Below, piece by piece: positions 1 through 8,284 of a stretch of 64,000 nt of DNA; position 1 is the stretch's first letter, and the number at the start of each line of letters is the position of its first letter. The stretch is from JAUIET01 sp964352475 (GTDB lineage: Bacteria; Pseudomonadota; Gammaproteobacteria; Pseudomonadales; JAUIET01): positions 62,001-126,000 of the forward strand of contig CAYGSL010000006.1 of assembly GCA_964352475.1 (NCBI GenBank), given 5' to 3'. Made by a program: the position numbers and the translations under genes. The notes beneath the pieces are model-generated. The model searched no databases. It saw only the letters and a program-made list of their open reading frames with translations, and was not told the DNA's origin.

Positions 1-147
1 ACCTCGCTGATATTGGCCTTTGGCTTCTGCAATACGGGTAAGCGCTCCGGCAAGTAATAGTTGTACGAGTCGATGACTGTCTGCACCTTCTACTTCCGAT
101 TCACGGTTAACGGCGTTGTATTGTTGTAGTGCTGCTCGGCTGTTCAT
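1..147 (-). CDS. fliS: Flagellar export chaperone FliS (partial, 3' end beyond window)
   Basis: Only the first 49 codons lie in the window; the frame stays open to the left edge. FliS is a small helical cytosolic chaperone that binds the C terminus of newly made flagellin and prevents premature polymerisation. Residues 24-36 (SHRLVQLLLAGAL) occupy the place of the family's conserved SP-h-L-I-x-x-L-Y-D-G-A-L segment and follow the usual Q-Y-x-x-V start of helix 1. An AAGGA ribosome-binding site precedes the ATG at 147. The gene is divergent from fliC rather than downstream of fliD, which is the usual place, and it has its own sigma-28 promoter. The family call is good; the missing 3' part cannot be assessed. 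Confidence 0.82.
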   Translation of the reverse strand, partial: MNSRAALQQYNAVNRESEVEGADSHRLVQLLLAGALTRIAEAKGQYQRG

Positions 148-184
148 TCGCAATATCCTTACTGCTGTGTGTGGAATACAAGGT

Positions 185-211
185 TTAACGGCAAGCTAAT
201 GAGCATCTTTA
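185..211 (-). promoter_or_regulatory. Sigma-28 (FliA) promoter for fliS
   Basis: On the minus strand TAAAGATG, 11 bases, then GCCGTTAA match the FliA consensus TAAAGTTT-N11-GCCGATAA in both boxes and in exact spacing. Transcription would start near 178, about 30 bases before the fliS ATG. This is inferred from sequence only. Confidence 0.75.
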
Positions 212-383
212 ATGGTTTTTACGCTGCACAGCGTACCGCTGCATTTATATTGCAAATGCGGCTAAACCCAATTTCCTAAACTTCTGCTGCCTGCTCAATG
301 GAGGAAAACAACGTATTCCCCGGCGATTCATGACCCCACATTCCGGTGCTGTTCGATCTGTGACCAGATTCACACAAATTTGC

Positions 384-410
384 TAAAGATATTCGTTGAG
401 GTGTCGATAC
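384..410 (+). promoter_or_regulatory. Sigma-28 (FliA) promoter for fliC
   Basis: TAAAGATA, 11 bases, then GTCGATAC match the FliA consensus with exact spacing. The start would be near 417, giving a leader of roughly 97 bases. It is back to back with the fliS promoter at 185-211, so flagellin and its chaperone would be induced together once FlgM is exported. Confidence 0.78.
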
Positions 411-484
411 CCTTTTTTGACGGCCGAATTATTGAGATTTTTCAGTAACAGGCAATCATCACTAAACCCGCTTCCAGTCACAAC

Positions 485-507
485 GGACAGCAAGGAAGCA
501 AGAGGAG
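485..507 (+). promoter_or_regulatory. fliC ribosome-binding site with three tandem GGA motifs (candidate CsrA/RsmA site)
   Basis: GGA occurs at 485, 494 and 504, spaced 9-10 bases apart. The last one forms the AGGAG Shine-Dalgarno, six bases before the fliC ATG. Closely spaced GGA motifs overlapping the ribosome-binding site are typical of mRNAs repressed by CsrA/RsmA. Binding here is an inference. Confidence 0.5.
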
Positions 508-513
508 ATCGAA

Positions 514-2016
514 ATGGCTCAAGTAATTAACACCAATATCTCGTCACTGAATGCGCAGCGGAACCTGGATCGTTCCCAGGGGAGCCTTAACACCTCCTTG
601 GAGCGCTTGTCATCTGGCTTGAGAATTAACAGTGCAAAAGACGACGCGGCAGGTCTTGCGATCGTTGACCGCATGACATCGCAGATTCGCGGTTTGAACC
701 AGGCGGTTCGAAACGCAAACGATGGCATCTCGGTTGCACAAACGGCTGAAGGCGCCTTGCAGGAAGGATCGAACATTCTTCAGCGTATGCGCGAACTGGC
801 CATCCAGTCTGCTAACGACTCTAACAGCGCAAACGACCGTGCTAACATCCAGAAGGAAGTTATCCAGTTGCAGAGCGAACTGAACAGAATCTCAGAGACC
901 ACTACCTTTAACGGCAAGAACCTGCTCGACGGTAACTTTGTTACTCAGCAGTTTCAGGTGGGTTCAAACGCAAACGAAACAATTAGCGTTTCAATTGGTA
1001 GCGCGTCTGCCAACTCTATCGGTGCCGATCAGATCATTGGCGCGGCAACGCAAGATAATGTTGGCGCAGCACTTGCCGCAGCGGCTGATGCAACCGGCGG
1101 AAACGGTACGGCCGCAGACGCAGCCTTTGTAATCACCGGCGGACTGGGAACATCAACCTTGAACTTGGCAGCCGACTCCACTGCAGCAAGTATTGCGGCA
1201 CAGGTAAACGGCGCAACAGCCGACACTGGCGTCAGCGCTTCTGCGAGCACGACTACCACTATCAGCAACGTAGCTACTGGTAACATCTCGTTTGAACTCA
1301 GTTCACGAGACGAAACTGGCGCTGCTGTAGGTACAGCCAGCTCGGTATCAGCGGTTATCACCAGCTCAACCGACCTTACGGCGCTGCGTGATGCCATCAA
1401 CGCTGAAACTGCTCGAACAGGCATTACAGCAACCTTGGGTGCTGCCGGCGATACCATAGATCTGTCAAATACCACAGGTCATGACATTGGCGTAGCCGAT
1501 GCAAGCGACAACGATGGCGCGATTACCGCTGCCGTATTGGATGTTGGTGGCGAGACTTTGGCTGACACAGCTGTAGCCGGCGCAGGTACCGCTGACAGCG
1601 TTGTGGTGGGCGGCAAGCTGCAGTTCAATTCATCGGATTCCTTCCTGGTACAGACGACAGGAACCGACATATTGGCTGCAACCTCGACCTCAAGTGCGCT
1701 GAGCTCAGTAGCAGATGTAGATCTGAGTACTCGCCAGGGTTCACAGGACTCTCTGGCCGTCATAGACGAAGCATTACGCTTTATTACTGACAGTCGAGCG
1801 GACCTCGGTGCGGTTCAAAACCGTCTTGATGCGACGATCTCGAACCTGACCAACATCAGTGAGAACGTATCAGCGGCGCGATCTAGAGTACAAGACGCTG
1901 ACTTTGCGGCGGAAACGGCTAACCTGACCAAGAACCAGATTCTGCAACAAGCAGGTCTGTCAGTCTTGGCCCAGGCCAACGCTGCACCGCAAAGCGTGCT
2001 GTCTTTACTCCAGTAA
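514..2016 (+). CDS. fliC: Flagellin
   Basis: Filament subunit, exported through the flagellar type III apparatus and polymerised under the FliD cap. Residues 1-140 form the conserved D0/D1 helices, beginning MAQVINTNISSLNAQRNL. The matching C-terminal helices occupy about 420-500 and end in SVLSLLQ. The segment QRMRELAIQ (90-98) corresponds to the D1 patch that in gammaproteobacterial flagellins is recognised by TLR5. The central region, about 145-410, is Ala/Thr/Asp-rich and hypervariable, as expected for the exposed D2/D3 domain. The 500-aa length is in the normal range. It has its own sigma-28 promoter, and its leader carries three GGA motifs. flaG and fliD follow on the same strand. Confidence 0.97.
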   Translation: MAQVINTNISSLNAQRNLDRSQGSLNTSLERLSSGLRINSAKDDAAGLAIVDRMTSQIRGLNQAVRNANDGISVAQTAEGALQEGSNILQRMRELAIQSANDSNSANDRANIQKEVIQLQSELNRISETTTFNGKNLLDGNFVTQQFQVGSNANETISVSIGSASANSIGADQIIGAATQDNVGAALAAAADATGGNGTAADAAFVITGGLGTSTLNLAADSTAASIAAQVNGATADTGVSASASTTTTISNVATGNISFELSSRDETGAAVGTASSVSAVITSSTDLTALRDAINAETARTGITATLGAAGDTIDLSNTTGHDIGVADASDNDGAITAAVLDVGGETLADTAVAGAGTADSVVVGGKLQFNSSDSFLVQTTGTDILAATSTSSALSSVADVDLSTRQGSQDSLAVIDEALRFITDSRADLGAVQNRLDATISNLTNISENVSAARSRVQDADFAAETANLTKNQILQQAGLSVLAQANAAPQSVLSLLQ

Positions 2017-2033
2017 GCGTTACGGGATTGATA

Positions 2034-2067
2034 ACCGGGGGCGCGTTGAAGGATCAACCACCCCGGT
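2034..2067 (+). other. Intercistronic hairpin after fliC
   Basis: ACCGGGG (2034-2040) pairs with CCCCGGT (2061-2067), and inside it GTTGA pairs with TCAAC around an AGGA loop. No T-run follows, so this is more likely a transcript-stabilising or attenuating structure than a strong terminator. It could account for high fliC and lower flaG expression. Confidence 0.45.
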
Positions 2068-2099
2068 ATCATCACTTAGCACTTAGCAGGTAAATAGCA

Positions 2100-2495
2100 A
2101 TGGTTACAAATGGTGTAAGAGACCTGGTGAGCCCAAACGAGCAAGCTACAGCTAATAACAAGCTGCAGCCGGCTGCTACTGCTCAGGCCAGTGCGATACA
2201 ACAAAAACCGACGCACACTGAAGCTGAGCCGCCTCCCGCAAAAGCTAGCACCAGCAAAATCGAGATACCACTGGAGTCAGTCGTTCAACAGTTGAACAGC
2301 TTTCTCGAAGAATCCGGCCGATCGCTGTCTTTCAGCATCGATCAAGGCAGTGGTAAAACAGTAGTCAAGGTATACAACAGTGGTACCGATGAACTGATCC
2401 GTCAGTTTCCAGCTGAGCAAGCCCTCAAGCTTGCAGAAGTTCTGCAGGAACACAACGGTGATATCAGCGGTTTGTTGTTTGATACTCAGGCCTGA
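2100..2495 (+). CDS. flaG: FlaG family flagellar protein
   Basis: FlaG proteins sit between fliC and fliD in polar flagellar clusters and affect filament length; their biochemical role is not settled. The N-terminal half is a low-complexity Ala/Gln/Pro-rich segment. The C-terminal half, about residues 55-131, has the family pattern: an amphipathic helix, then LSFSIDQGSGKTVVKVYN and IRQFPAEQALKLAEVL. The 131-aa length is typical. The ATG follows the fliC stop by 83 bases, so it is probably expressed mainly by read-through from the fliC promoter. Confidence 0.9.
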   Translation: MVTNGVRDLVSPNEQATANNKLQPAATAQASAIQQKPTHTEAEPPPAKASTSKIEIPLESVVQQLNSFLEESGRSLSFSIDQGSGKTVVKVYNSGTDELIRQFPAEQALKLAEVLQEHNGDISGLLFDTQA

Positions 2496-2566
2496 AAGCA
2501 ATGACATAGAAGGCATAAGAGAATACAACAAACGATGGTGCCATAAGGCGCCTGGAATCCACTGAG

Positions 2567-2582
2567 TGGCACCAAAATTGCA
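2567..2582 (+). promoter_or_regulatory. Sigma-54 (RpoN) promoter for fliD
   Basis: TGGCACCAAAATTGCA matches the RpoN consensus TGGCAC-N5-TTGCA with exact GG-to-GC spacing of 12. Transcription would start near 2593, which gives a fliD leader of about 57 bases. In polar-flagellated Pseudomonas fliD is known to be an RpoN/FleQ-class gene, which agrees. The -24 box overlaps the arm of a short hairpin, GGTGCCA (2537-2543) with TGGCACC (2567-2573). Confidence 0.8.
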
Positions 2583-2591
2583 TCCTTCCAC

Positions 2592-2643
2592 GGAAGGAAG
2601 GACGTAATTTTGGCGCCAGCTTTTACCCAACAGGGAAACAGGA
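2592..2643 (+). promoter_or_regulatory. GGA-rich fliD leader (candidate CsrA/RsmA site)
   Basis: The predicted leader contains GGA at 2592, 2596 and 2600 next to its 5' end, and at 2634 and 2641 just before the ATG at 2650. ACAGGA at the last position doubles as the Shine-Dalgarno. In read-through RNA from flaG, TCCTTCC (2583-2589) can pair with GGAAGGA (2592-2598), nested inside CCAAAATT (2572-2579) with AATTTTGG (2606-2613). RNA started at the RpoN promoter lacks the left arms. CsrA binding is inferred. Confidence 0.4.
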
Positions 2644-2649
2644 CTTACT

Positions 2650-4617
2650 ATGGCAACTATCTCTTCAATTGGCACAGGCTCAGGGATTGATCTCGAAGGC
2701 CTGGTCAGCCAAATCATCGAAGCGGAGCGCACTCCTACCGAACGGCGGCTCACTCTGCGTGAGGCTACCGCCGAAGCTTCAATATCCGGCTTTGGAAATC
2801 TCAGCACATCGTTGGATGCATTACGCACAACGCTGAACAATTTGAGCGACAACGCAAATACGTCGCTAAGAACAGTCACATCCACTGACGTTGAGTACGT
2901 CAGCGTCACAGCAGACAATGATGCCCTGGTTGGAAACCACGATATTCAAGTACTGAACCTGGTCAGTAACCATAAACTGGCCAGTGGTGATTTCGCAACT
3001 CCAGCCACAGTCGCGGGGCATGGCACGCTGACCATCGGCATCGGCAGCACTACGTTTGACGTTGAGATTGAGGAAGGTGTTAACGATTCAATCGCCGGTA
3101 TTCGAGATGCAATTAACGAGGCTGCGATTGACCGCGGTCTCAGTGCCAGCCTGATTACTGTTGACAATGGACTGGAAGACGGCGGCACTGTTACTAAGTT
3201 GGTACTCAGTGCACACGAAGGTGGTCAAGACAATATCATTAGCGTCTCCGTGGCAGACGGCGACGGCGATAGCAATGACACCGATGGTCTTTCGCAGCTT
3301 GCCTACGACCCTGACAACCCTCCAGCAGGCGGCCAAACATTACCCCCACTGAGCGAAACACATCGACCAGATGGCACTACTTTTTCTGCCATTGGTTTTC
3401 AGGGCAGTCCGGCATTCGGCGATATTGATGACGACCCGGACAGCCCGGACGCCAACTTTCTTATCGCCAACGACACTAACACGGACGTTTCGGTTCGAAC
3501 CAGCTTCAGCGATCCGAGCCGAGATATTTCCACGGGCGCAGATCTTCAGGAAATCAGGGTTGAAGCCAGGAAAACGGCGGGGTCTGGTGTCAGCGATGCC
3601 AGCTTGAGCATTGAAATATATGAGCAGGGTAATCCAACCGCTTTGTTTACCAGTACGGCGCAAAATGTCACAAGCGCTGACGGTGAAGTATTTAGCTTCA
3701 CATTTGATGCAGCCATTCTGGCCGATATCTCCGCGGGTAATCTCGAGGTAGTAGTCAATGGCGGCCGAAGTGGCGGAACACCGTCATCGCGCTCTGCCGT
3801 AGATATAGGCGCCATCGAGTTTAATTCATTCTCTGCAGGAACAAGTTCTTCGAGTATGCAGGAAATCTCGGAAGCCGCAGATGCCCGAATAACCGTTGAT
3901 GGTTTTCTTGCTCGTAGTTCAACAAACAACTTTGCCGACGTGTTGGAAGGCGTTGAGATCACCGCGCTACGACCACCGGCGGATGAGCTAAATCCAGAAA
4001 CGGCCACGATCAGTGTTGCCGAAAGCTCCACCGAGCTGCAGGCTAACCTGGAGAGTTTTGTCAGCAGTTACAACGAAGTTTTTATTACCATCGACTCATT
4101 AACCGGCTACGACGCACAAACACAGACCGGCGGTTTGCTCACTGGCGATGCCAGTGTGCGTCAAATTGAAGTATTGCTGAGACGCACGCTGTTTCAGTCG
4201 TTGGGTGATAGCTCTGCGACATTCCGAAATCTTGCGGCAATTGGTGTTACCACGGAGCGAAATGGAACGATAAGCATCAACAATGATGCTTTGAATGATG
4301 CTCTCGATACAGACATTTCAGCAATAACCAACCTGGTATCTGGCGATGACGGCGTTATGAACAGACTGAAAGATCTGGTCGACAGCTTTGTCGGCAGCGG
4401 TGGTGTTATTAAAGCAAAGACAGATGGCCTGGATCGCACCATCAGTGATATTGGTGAGCAGCGCGAACGCCTGCAAACACGACTGGATGCGATTGAAGCG
4501 CGTTTCCGGCGGCAGTTTACCGGCCTGGATACTTTGATTGCGCAATTTCAATCAACGCAGAATTTTCTGACACAACAACTTTCCAGCATCGCGTCGATAA
4601 CATCCAACAGGAGATAA
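2650..4617 (+). CDS. fliD: Flagellar filament cap protein FliD (HAP2)
   Basis: FliD forms the pentameric cap that guides flagellin insertion at the filament tip and often mediates adhesion. The FliD N-terminal domain covers about residues 1-100, with the start ISSIGTGSGIDLEGLVSQII. The C-terminal domain covers about 400-655 and ends in coiled-coil helices. At 655 aa it is well above the common 450-480. The extra length is a central insertion, roughly 195-395, with acidic Asp-rich stretches such as DIDDDPDSPDAN, presumably exposed surface domains. fliT follows after two bases. Confidence 0.95.
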   Translation: MATISSIGTGSGIDLEGLVSQIIEAERTPTERRLTLREATAEASISGFGNLSTSLDALRTTLNNLSDNANTSLRTVTSTDVEYVSVTADNDALVGNHDIQVLNLVSNHKLASGDFATPATVAGHGTLTIGIGSTTFDVEIEEGVNDSIAGIRDAINEAAIDRGLSASLITVDNGLEDGGTVTKLVLSAHEGGQDNIISVSVADGDGDSNDTDGLSQLAYDPDNPPAGGQTLPPLSETHRPDGTTFSAIGFQGSPAFGDIDDDPDSPDANFLIANDTNTDVSVRTSFSDPSRDISTGADLQEIRVEARKTAGSGVSDASLSIEIYEQGNPTALFTSTAQNVTSADGEVFSFTFDAAILADISAGNLEVVVNGGRSGGTPSSRSAVDIGAIEFNSFSAGTSSSSMQEISEAADARITVDGFLARSSTNNFADVLEGVEITALRPPADELNPETATISVAESSTELQANLESFVSSYNEVFITIDSLTGYDAQTQTGGLLTGDASVRQIEVLLRRTLFQSLGDSSATFRNLAAIGVTTERNGTISINNDALNDALDTDISAITNLVSGDDGVMNRLKDLVDSFVGSGGVIKAKTDGLDRTISDIGEQRERLQTRLDAIEARFRRQFTGLDTLIAQFQSTQNFLTQQLSSIASITSNRR

Positions 4618-4619
4618 CA

Positions 4620-4952
4620 ATGAAAACTACAGAAATCGAAAGTCGGTGGACTGATATAGAGCAGCAAACCAGCGCATTGATGGAACAAATTACAATGGGT
4701 GATACGGAAGAATTGCAGCGTCTATTGCAACGCCGCCAGGAAGAGCTGGAAGCTTTCTTTCAGGAATTGGAGTACACACCAGCGCAGCTAGAGCGCATCG
4801 AAGGACATATTGTTGACCTGCTTGAGAGAGATTCGTCAATGATCAATGCCTGTCTGGAACAGCAATCCAGCTTGCTTGATCAGTCCAGACAACTTCGGGA
4901 GACTCGCAAAGGTGCCGATGCCTATTCCCTGGAAGCACGCCGGCTCACATAG
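4620..4952 (+). CDS. fliT: FliT-like flagellar chaperone
   Basis: A 110-residue, charged, almost wholly helical protein starting two bases after the fliD stop, so translation is probably coupled. FliT-type proteins bind the FliD C terminus and escort it to the export gate. No diagnostic motif is visible. The call rests on size, coiled-coil composition (ELQRLLQRRQEELEAFFQEL at about 31-50) and position after fliD, where fliT or fliS normally sits. An unrelated small flagellar protein is the alternative. Confidence 0.65.
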   Translation: MKTTEIESRWTDIEQQTSALMEQITMGDTEELQRLLQRRQEELEAFFQELEYTPAQLERIEGHIVDLLERDSSMINACLEQQSSLLDQSRQLRETRKGADAYSLEARRLT

Positions 4953-4965
4953 TGCCTATTTAACC

Positions 4966-6192
4966 CTATAGGAAATTAAACAAGGACATATTGGCGATTC
5001 TGGAAAAACTCTTTTGCGCCGCTTCCAGAACAAAACTCTGATAGCTTAAACGGCTGATCGCGTCTTCATAGTCTAAATCACGAATATCCGATAGAATTTT
5101 CTGATTTAAGAGTTCTACATCCTGGTGCACATTCAGCGTCGTTTCAGCAACATTTAATCGAGAGCCAATAGAGGTTCGTGCCTGCAGCATTTGGCTTAAG
5201 GTGTTGTCCATGCTTTCAAGTGATGCACCAATAACCTGGCTCAGCTCGATACTCTCCGGCCCGGTATCTCCCAGACGTTCCAATCCACTCAGCAATTTAT
5301 CAAATGTTTCGAAAACACTTTGGGTTGCTCTTGATTCTACAATGAAGCGGTCACCCGCCATCGGAGCACCGGTAATAGCGAACGTCATTCCGGAAACCGT
5401 TATATCACCTCCGGAAACATAGGGTTCGGTATCGATTATCGCTCCGTCAGAGCGGCGTACAATACTGTATAGCGTAGGCGGATCCTGAAATACCACAGTG
5501 AAATCGTCAGCCAGGTTCTGAAAGAAATTGTCGAACACGTTTTGATCGGTTATTTCTCCCAGACTAATTGTAGCAGGGGGTACGGCGCGATTATCTGGGT
5601 CGGCACGCGTTGCAAACGTATCGCCAAGGCTGGCAATGTCGGTAAAAATACTCCGCGCCCTGGTGGTTAATGACATCGATGTAGTTGCGCTGATTGACAG
5701 ATTTCGCTGCCCTTCATCACCCACGTATTGAATGCGGCCGTCAGGTTGCTCCACATAGGGTGGTTTGTTCGTTTGATAGCCTGCAAATACGAATTTCCCC
5801 CCACCGTCCCTAGCATTGGCAATGTCCAGCATTTGTTCGCGTATGGATCTGATTTCAGTGGCAATAGCTTGCCGGTCTGAAAAACTGAGCGCTCCACTGC
5901 CAGCCTGCACCGTGAGATCACGTGCACGCATTAATACCTGTTCAGCGCCGTCAATATGAGTCTCTTGCGCGTTTAACTGCAATTCGATTGAGCGAATATT
6001 GTTTTGGAACTGCTCATTCTGGGTGAGCTCGGTCTGCAGTTTTTGGATGCGCGTGGACGCAATGGGGTCATCAGACGGCACCAGAACTCGGCGCCCGCTG
6101 CTTATCTGCTCCTGCGTATGCAGATTGTCGGCCTGAATTCGGCTGAAGCTCTGTAAGCCTTGATTAAATAACTGAATATGTGAAAACCGCAT
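4966..6192 (-). CDS. flgL: Flagellar hook-filament junction protein FlgL (HAP3)
   Basis: FlgL is the outer of the two adaptors joining hook and filament. The start MRFSHIQLFNQGLQSFSRIQ and the EQISSGRRVLVPSDDPIAS segment are flagellin-like D0/D1 features. The C terminus (YEDAISRLSYQSFVLEAAQK) is the matching helix. The ATG at 6192 is preferred to an in-frame codon at 6219 because AGAGGG precedes it and because homologues begin M-R-x-S. Length from here is 408 aa. It lies 13 bases after the flgK stop at the end of the flg block. Confidence 0.95.
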   Translation of the reverse strand: MRFSHIQLFNQGLQSFSRIQADNLHTQEQISSGRRVLVPSDDPIASTRIQKLQTELTQNEQFQNNIRSIELQLNAQETHIDGAEQVLMRARDLTVQAGSGALSFSDRQAIATEIRSIREQMLDIANARDGGGKFVFAGYQTNKPPYVEQPDGRIQYVGDEGQRNLSISATTSMSLTTRARSIFTDIASLGDTFATRADPDNRAVPPATISLGEITDQNVFDNFFQNLADDFTVVFQDPPTLYSIVRRSDGAIIDTEPYVSGGDITVSGMTFAITGAPMAGDRFIVESRATQSVFETFDKLLSGLERLGDTGPESIELSQVIGASLESMDNTLSQMLQARTSIGSRLNVAETTLNVHQDVELLNQKILSDIRDLDYEDAISRLSYQSFVLEAAQKSFSRIANMSLFNFL

Positions 6193-6205
6193 GCTAAAAC
6201 CCTCT

Positions 6206-8233
6206 TCAGCTAACCGCATTCAACAGCGTATCAAACAGCTGCCGGCCAACGCTGATTACCTGGGCTGAAGCGTTATAGGCTTGTTCAAGTTGTATCAAGC
6301 GTGCAGCTTCTTCATCCAGATTTACGCCGGTAATCGAATTTAGTGTGTTTTGTGTTTGTTCTCTCAGGGATGCCGCGGCGTCCCTGTCAATTTTTGCCTG
6401 GCCCACTTTCGCTGCAATCTCTTGTACCAGGGAACTGTAAGAATTAGTAAGACTGGTATTGCCGCGATCCAGTATTCCGGCCACCTGCAAGCCAACAATC
6501 TCAAGCGCATTTCTATTGTCTCCAACACCGGATGTATTAAAAACAACGTTGAACTCATCACCTGCCAACGGTGCTCCATTCACTGACACTTGATAACCCC
6601 TAAAACCAGGATCAAGTGGATCGGTAGGGAACAACTCATTCTGCGTTCCGGGCACAAAAGTGACGTTTCTTCTGGGAGGCACCAGGTCAACGGGCGAAGT
6701 AGGGTCGCTATTGTCGAGAATGTCGTAGCTGGTTGCACTCGTAAAGCGAACCAGCAGTGGCGGCGAAATTTCTTCTGCTGTCTCGAAAGTTGATAACAGT
6801 GCAGTTTGATCAGTGGTGCGCACCGCAACCATTGATCCGGCTGAGATTGAACCGGTTCCGGTATTGTGAACAACGGTGCTGGTTCGAATCGGCTGGCCCA
6901 GCGCCAGGCCTTCAGGGCGTTCCAGGCTTACGGAAAATTCTCGGGCACCGTTGCGTGTTGGCTGAATACTCACTTGATCGCCAACCGCGTAGCTGCCGCT
7001 CTCTAACGTTATGCTAAAACCTCTATCCGTGAGAACCGTAGCGGGTAAGGCACCAGAAAAACGCCCTGACGATATTCGCTCACCGGTGTTGGCGTTGTTC
7101 AGGGAAAAATCCTGCTCACTAGGACCAACAAACTCAAGAACATACTCTTCATTGCGTAAATTGCCAACGTCCGCAATGCTGACGCTTATAATGCCAGTAC
7201 TGCCCGGATCGTTTTCGCGACTTGGCAAGGCTCTGGCAAGCATTGCCTCTGGGTCATTGATGTCATTAAACAAGTTCAGCCCCAGGCGATCAAATAGATC
7301 TATACCAAGTTGCTGCTGTTTGTTAACTGAGTCAGCCAGACCAATGGCCAACTGCCCCAAAGTGTTCTGTGTGGGCGCGAGAATATCCTGGCGTATGGTC
7401 AACAATGCGCCTAAAGAACCACCGTCCAGTCCAGAGCTGATATCCGTGTTACCGACTTTCAAATCGATTTCGCCAGGACGTGTCTGACTGGGCCCGGCGT
7501 CAATTTGAGTGGCTTGCCCACCAAGTACCAGGGTTTGGCCCTTACCGACAAATACATTGATTGAAGTACCGTCCTGCGTAGAAGTTCGCACCGACACCAA
7601 CTCAGACAATTGATTAAGCAGAATCTCGCGCGCGTCTAGCAAATCATTAGGTTCAGCACCTCCGGACTGGCCCTTGGCAAGGCCAATTTTTTGGTTCAGC
7701 TCCGCGATGCCGCTGGCAAGGCCATTTATCTGCTGAACGACCGTGCTGATTTGTTCATTGATAGACACCGTTTGCGATTGAATCTTGTTGTACAAGGTAT
7801 TGAACCGGTTCTCCAGATTGTTCGCTTCACCGAGTATTTGCTGCCGTGCTGTTATTGAAGCAGGGTCGTCACTGGCCGCCTGCAAAGATGAGAAGAAACC
7901 CTGCATGCCACTGGCCAGACCAGCGGATTCGTTAGCAAGCAGCGCTTCCAGTTGGCTAACAAAGCCAACAAAGGTTTCAGCCTTTACGTGTTGCTCTGTA
8001 TCAGCTCGCAATTGATTGGCTAGAAACGAATCTGACACGCGACGAATTTCAGAAGTAATAACCCCGGAGCCAATAAATCCGCCCGCGCCTCTCTGCGGAA
8101 TTTGGGAAGAATAAATTGCTTCCTGGCGGCTATACCCTTCCACATTGGAGTTGGCAATATTGTGCCCGGCTGTCGCAATGCCAGCCTGGGCTGCAAGCAG
8201 CCCCGAGGTTCCTATTTCAAGCAAATCTGCCAT
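6206..8233 (-). CDS. flgK: Flagellar hook-associated protein FlgK (HAP1)
   Basis: Inner hook-filament junction protein. The N terminus carries the rod/hook family signature GTSGLLAAQAGIATAGHNIAN and the FlgK continuation EGYSRQEAIY. The C terminus, GVNLDEEAARLIQLEQAYNA, is the conserved helix shared with FlgE and FlgG. At 675 aa it is longer than the 545-aa Salmonella protein; the difference lies in the central surface domains. GTAGGAAA precedes the ATG at 8233. It follows flgJ by 51 bases. Confidence 0.97.
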   Translation of the reverse strand: MADLLEIGTSGLLAAQAGIATAGHNIANSNVEGYSRQEAIYSSQIPQRGAGGFIGSGVITSEIRRVSDSFLANQLRADTEQHVKAETFVGFVSQLEALLANESAGLASGMQGFFSSLQAASDDPASITARQQILGEANNLENRFNTLYNKIQSQTVSINEQISTVVQQINGLASGIAELNQKIGLAKGQSGGAEPNDLLDAREILLNQLSELVSVRTSTQDGTSINVFVGKGQTLVLGGQATQIDAGPSQTRPGEIDLKVGNTDISSGLDGGSLGALLTIRQDILAPTQNTLGQLAIGLADSVNKQQQLGIDLFDRLGLNLFNDINDPEAMLARALPSRENDPGSTGIISVSIADVGNLRNEEYVLEFVGPSEQDFSLNNANTGERISSGRFSGALPATVLTDRGFSITLESGSYAVGDQVSIQPTRNGAREFSVSLERPEGLALGQPIRTSTVVHNTGTGSISAGSMVAVRTTDQTALLSTFETAEEISPPLLVRFTSATSYDILDNSDPTSPVDLVPPRRNVTFVPGTQNELFPTDPLDPGFRGYQVSVNGAPLAGDEFNVVFNTSGVGDNRNALEIVGLQVAGILDRGNTSLTNSYSSLVQEIAAKVGQAKIDRDAAASLREQTQNTLNSITGVNLDEEAARLIQLEQAYNASAQVISVGRQLFDTLLNAVS

Positions 8234-8284
8234 GGTTTCCTACCTGTGCAATGCGCTATTCGCGCATTCTTTGCATTCCTACAA

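Noticed and set aside
1029..1475. 148-codon minus-strand frame within fliC
   Set aside because: Shadow of the Ala/Thr-rich flagellin frame; biased composition, no ribosome-binding site.
2277..2918. 213-codon minus-strand frame across flaG and fliD
   Set aside because: It crosses two well-supported genes and a consensus promoter; no family pattern.
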